NCBI GenBank assembly: GCA_013398275.1
Contig: VZSE01005864.1
Location: 40,947 to 104,946 of the forward strand
Reading direction: 5' to 3'
Source of the DNA: Promerops cafer
Taxonomy: Eukaryota > Chordata > Aves > Passeriformes > Nectariniidae
DNA length: 64,000 nt
Made by a program: the position numbers and the translations under genes
In this document: in pieces, positions 60,420 to 64,000 of the stretch
Numbering within the stretch: position 1 is the first letter of the stretch
Layout of the letters: each line of letters begins with the position of its first letter
The notes under the pieces: model-generated
Seen by the model: the letters and a program-made list of their open reading frames with translations, nothing else
Database searches by the model: none
What the model was told of the DNA's origin: nothing

Positions 60420-61000
60420 CTGCAACACAGATGGGCCAGAATGAAGGCTATCACTCCTAGTTTATAGCCATTAGCAATCATGATCTCCCTAATATGAAAC
60501 AGAAATAATAGTATTATTAATAATAATATCAAACTGTCACATTATTAGCCTCTACAGATGGCTCTATTCCTCCTAATAATTTTTATTTTTATTTAATGTT
60601 TGGAGATGCTGTAAAAAGGGACTAGTGCTTCCAAATGTGACCTCTGTGGGGTTTAAAACCTACTGAATCAGAAGAGATATTAAAGCATTCAGTGTAATGT
60701 ATGACTTAAAGCTATGTTTTTAAAACTTTAATAGGAGATGTCTGATGCTTTAGATTACTATTTCTTCAAGTACAGCAGGCTGAAGGATTTGCTTCAGAGG
60801 GTCTCTTTATATCCAAGAAGAGCCACGGTGAGAATACACAGTATGTTCTTCCTTCACCATGCCTCTAAATAGATGTAAAGGAATGAACGTGTATTAATAA
60901 TACATCATGTTTCTACTTTGTTTTACACTATTGTACATATGTTCTCACACCACAATCAACACCATCGTATTTAAATATCTCCAAGCAGTTCATTAAAGGA
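60420..61000. promoter_or_regulatory. Weak candidate conserved noncoding block
   Basis: AT-rich unique sequence with TAGCCATTAGCAATCATG, TATTATTAATAATAATATC and GTGTATTAATAATACATC. A partial palindrome TGTATTAATAATACA lies near 60890. Enhancer-like at best. Confidence 0.25.
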
Positions 61001-61327
61001 GGTGATTAACATCTGTCATGTGTTTTTTCCCTCCTCCTGTCCCCAAGGAGAGGAGGATGTTCACTGGCAGACCTGATTTTGGTTGGGATTTATCGTTTGT
61101 ATGGGAGGCTTTTTAATTTTGCTGAGGTTTTATTTTATGACACAAAACTACCTATTGAGATAAATGTTTGCAAAGGCAACTCCAAAAAAAAGTCTGCTGA
61201 GCAGCTGAAGTGAAAGGGGGTGAGGTTTAAGTGGAGTGGATGAAGTTGGAGACTGGGGCTGGTGCGTGGTGGGAGTTCTGCTGCATCCTCACCTGGCCAC
61301 TGGGAGATGGGAGAGAAGCCTTTGGCT
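61001..61327. other. Unique noncoding DNA
   Basis: No gene recognised. The last part leads into a CR1 tail and may include its decayed body. Confidence 0.4.
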
Positions 61328-61379
61328 GGGGGATGATCTTTAAGGTCCCTTCCAACCCAAACCATTCCAGGATTCCATG
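61328..61379 (+). mobile_element. CR1 LINE 3' tail (plus strand)
   Basis: GGGGGATGATCTTTAAGGTCC, CTTCCAACCCAAACCATTCC and the tail AGGATTCCATG match the terminal CR1 sequence almost exactly in sense orientation. The upstream body is unrecognisable. It is a typical severely 5'-truncated insertion. Confidence 0.85.
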
Positions 61380-63279
61380 CCATGAGGAAGTAAAAGAGTG
61401 GCTGCTGTAGCAACGCTGTGCCCCGAGAGATTTTGGGGTGTCAGGGTATTGCCATCAGCCAGGTGAGGCTGTGCTAAGTTTTCTGTGAGCTTTCAAATAT
61501 GTGAAGATCTGATGAAGGCTGATGTTTTCATGGGTATTTTCACCCTCAGCCAGATCATTGTGTGGGCAAGAGCAGAAATCAGATTAGTTACAGCATATTT
61601 CCTCACAGGATCTCCAAGCCTGGAATGACTGTGGTCTCCATTAAAGTCATTTTGCAGCATCATCTCTAGTGAGTTAAATTTTCCTAAGTTTTGCTTTCAG
61701 TTTTACCTAGCCATGGTAGCTGTCCAGGAAAAGCACAGAGATTGTCTGAATATCTACATCATCCCTGCAAGTTTTCATACAAACTACGAGACTACTAGTA
61801 GCTCTGAGTCATAAATTTACATCTGTCATAATATTTACTGATGCACCTGGCTCACATTGATTGTGTTCTGTGTGCTTTTCCAAAGAGAATTGGATGGCTT
61901 CTCCTTGCCAGTGTGGGTTTGTACCAGCTGCTTTCCAGGGACAAGCTGGTTGTTATGGTCTTTGCTGGATTTTTGTTTTCAGTTTCCATCCCAGGAGGGA
62001 ATTCCGTAGCCGGTTCTGTTCCCCGCGGAGGGGAGATGGGGAGGTCTGATCCTTTCCTTGGCTTCCCCAGTGCACAAACCCTTGGATTGTGAGGGTTTTC
62101 TGCACCTCAGAAACATCTGTATATGGGGGAGATCCATATCCATCTGTGCATGGATCTGCCAGCGGAGGATGGGGAATTCAAGGAGAGGGAGAAGGTCTGT
62201 GTGTGCACACAAGCCATGAACACACACACAGAGTCTCACAAAGGTCCCAGTGGGGAACCCACACTAAAGGTTAATGCAGCCCCAGGCTGTAATTAGCCTT
62301 TTGCACAGAGTCTCCTTGTTGTGGAATCTCTCTTTATGAGGGTTTTCAGGGCAATGAGCCACCAGTCCCCTCCCCCAGTGCCCCCAGTAAAGCCACTGGC
62401 AGGAAGCTGGCGGGGATGCTGGGCTTTGGGAGCAGTGCTCAGGAGCAGTTCCTCCCCTCCGATGGCTCAGGGTCCCCTTGAGATCTCAGGGATTCTCAAA
62501 GATGGAGGGAAGGAAAATGCCTTGCCCCACGTCATCTTTTTCTTTCCCCTGAGTAAAGGCTGGGGGAAAATCTGCCCCCCAGTTTAGGAACTCGGTGTCA
62601 CCTCAGTTGGTGACAAATTTGCCTCTTTATCAGATGTATCTGATACCAGAGAGAGGATTGGCACTGCCCTGTTGTAGTTCACACAAGAAAGGTTCCTCTT
62701 CACCGAAGTGCAAGAAATTAAAGGAATTAAAGAACACAGTAAATATTACAAACTCGATTCCATGCTGCTTATCCAAGTTCATCTTCCAAAAACGTGCTGT
62801 TTGCTGTTTGGGGGTGGCTGATGGTTGCAAGGCCCAGTGAGGGTTTATTGCAGCCATCAACTCTGTGGTGGCTGCCGGAGTCAACTCCTGGGGTCAGTGA
62901 CTTGGGCATGAAATTACATCGAGATCTTTTGTTATTACCTGGGTTTGCAGATCTTGCATGTGTTGAAGTCAATACCACTATTGAATTTTCCCAAAGGAAT
63001 GCCATTTATTTTGAAAATTTAAACAAAATCTCCTCTACGAAGCATGACCCGTTCAGGAATCTGTGTAACACCAGTGCACCACTAATGAATCCCAGCAACA
63101 GCTCAAAGAGGCCAATATTTAGGGGAAAATCTGTAATATAGCAATGCAAAAACTAGAAGGGAATCAAAGTCCATTTGATTGGTTTGGTGTTCTTGGTGCA
63201 TGGAGGAGATGGGAATCCCCAGCCCCACGGTGGAGTGGAGGGCTCTGTCCTGTCAGTGCTCACTGGAATGACATTGGGC
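61380..63279. other. Unique noncoding DNA
   Basis: No gene recognised. A short (CA)n run lies at about 62220-62231. Frames up to 115 codons (62794-63141) lack domains. Confidence 0.45.
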
Positions 63280-64000
63280 TGATAAACTGTGATAACGTTT
63301 TCAAAAGGCAAATCCCACAATATATTGAAGCCTCCTGGGAGCACGGGTAGGTGTTGTCAGCTCCACTGCAGGCACAAATGCGAACTCCCACCACTGGGAT
63401 ATGTAACAATTTGTAATGCAACAATTAACAGAAATATTGACATAAGTATGTGCTCAGCAGGGAGCTGGTATCTCATAGACTCTCCGGAGTGACTGTAACA
63501 CAATGTATACAGTACCACATCAATTCTTAATGCAGCCTGGGCTCCTGGATCAATTACAGCTACCTAGATGTGTACCCAGCTCCTCGCACGGCGTGGCATA
63601 AAAAATAAACCTTCCCTTTCACATCAGCTCCTTTTACTTGCTTGTGGGGAAAGTATGTTATAAAAATGCATATTTTTTAACATGAAATACCCGTCAAATT
63701 GTATTACCGTCATTGCCAATTTCACAACTGGCAAACCGTGTTAAACATAAATCTGCAAAATTATAATTAGGAAAACATTTTGCGAGCCGTTCTCCTGGGG
63801 ATTTGGAGGTTAGTGGCATTATAAATGCTGTGGGGTTTATAGTGTGTGTGATTCCCACTCCCCCAAAGCACACACACACGTCCACACGCGCTCTCCTCTT
63901 GTCCTCCAGCTCAACTAAAGTAAATAAGATATCCTCTGGCTGATGGAAACTCCACCAGCACTCTGTTAGTGCCTTTTCATGCCAATTAAACACATTTTAT
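63280..64000. promoter_or_regulatory. Candidate conserved noncoding block
   Basis: Unique, AT-rich, with dense regulatory words (GGGCTGATAAACTGTGATAACG, GTAACAATTTGTAATGCAACAATTAAC, TTATAATTAGGAAAAC) and a few CpGs, continuing to the window edge. A short CA/CG run lies at 63868-63890. Enhancer-like; conservation is inferred. Confidence 0.35.

Noticed and set aside
1..64000. CRISPR arrays, bacterial operons or phage-like features
   Set aside because: None are present. The CR1, MIR-like and microsatellite content shows vertebrate nuclear DNA, and the tandem repeats have no spacers.

Overview
This window looks like vertebrate, and specifically avian, nuclear DNA with no protein-coding gene that I can support. 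The bird assignment rests on several short CR1 LINE fragments carrying the CR1 3' terminus (an ATTCTATG-like tail preceded by the antisense or sense form of GGTCCCTTCCAACCCAAACC). It also rests on a fossil CR1 reverse-transcriptase segment, one LTR-like insertion, low overall repeat content, and short unique AT-rich stretches rich in homeodomain, octamer and CArG-type words. A songbird is my guess for the lineage, but the sequence does not prove it. The open reading frames present are short, lack recognisable domains, and the longest ones come from a 12-bp minisatellite, a 27-bp repeat or locally GC-rich DNA.

Layout. Positions 1-8500 are unique intergenic DNA with a CpG-rich patch (2705-2895), two CR1 3' ends (about 3295-3560 and 6666-6838), a CArG-box palindrome (5274) and a CR1 reverse-transcriptase fossil (7806-7905). 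Positions 8520-9640 are a probable conserved noncoding block with a CpG-rich core. Positions 10566-10852 hold two very old amniote-type repeat remnants. Positions 17490-18130 are another probable enhancer block. Positions 20731-20914 form a long imperfect inverted repeat around two perfect 23-bp arms. Positions 22932-23283 hold a three-phase triplet microsatellite and a MIR-like SINE. Positions 27164-27440 hold a minisatellite with 17 copies of a 12-bp unit.

The second half holds a CpG-rich block with an RFX-type X-box (32480-33010), then a MIR-like SINE (33271-33389), a probable solo LTR on the minus strand (33445-34100), an old amniote repeat (34300-34412) and a CR1 end (34919-35076). Enhancer-like blocks follow at 38440-39010, 40190-41700, 46340-47260, 56440-57640 and 63280-64000. 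Simple-sequence features are a G-rich 27-bp repeat (42380-42487) and a 132-nt uninterrupted polypyrimidine tract (51399-51530). Two more CR1 tails lie at 55345 and 61328.

Taken together, the best description is a regulatory gene desert, or a very large intron, near a developmental gene that I cannot name from sequence alone. I found no evidence of a new enzymatic or defence system. The most interesting signals are structural and regulatory: the palindromic STAT/ETS-like minisatellite, quadruplex-prone tracts, the inverted-repeat element, the minus-strand LTR promoter and the CpG-rich X-box block. Conservation statements are impressions from sequence texture and would need an alignment.
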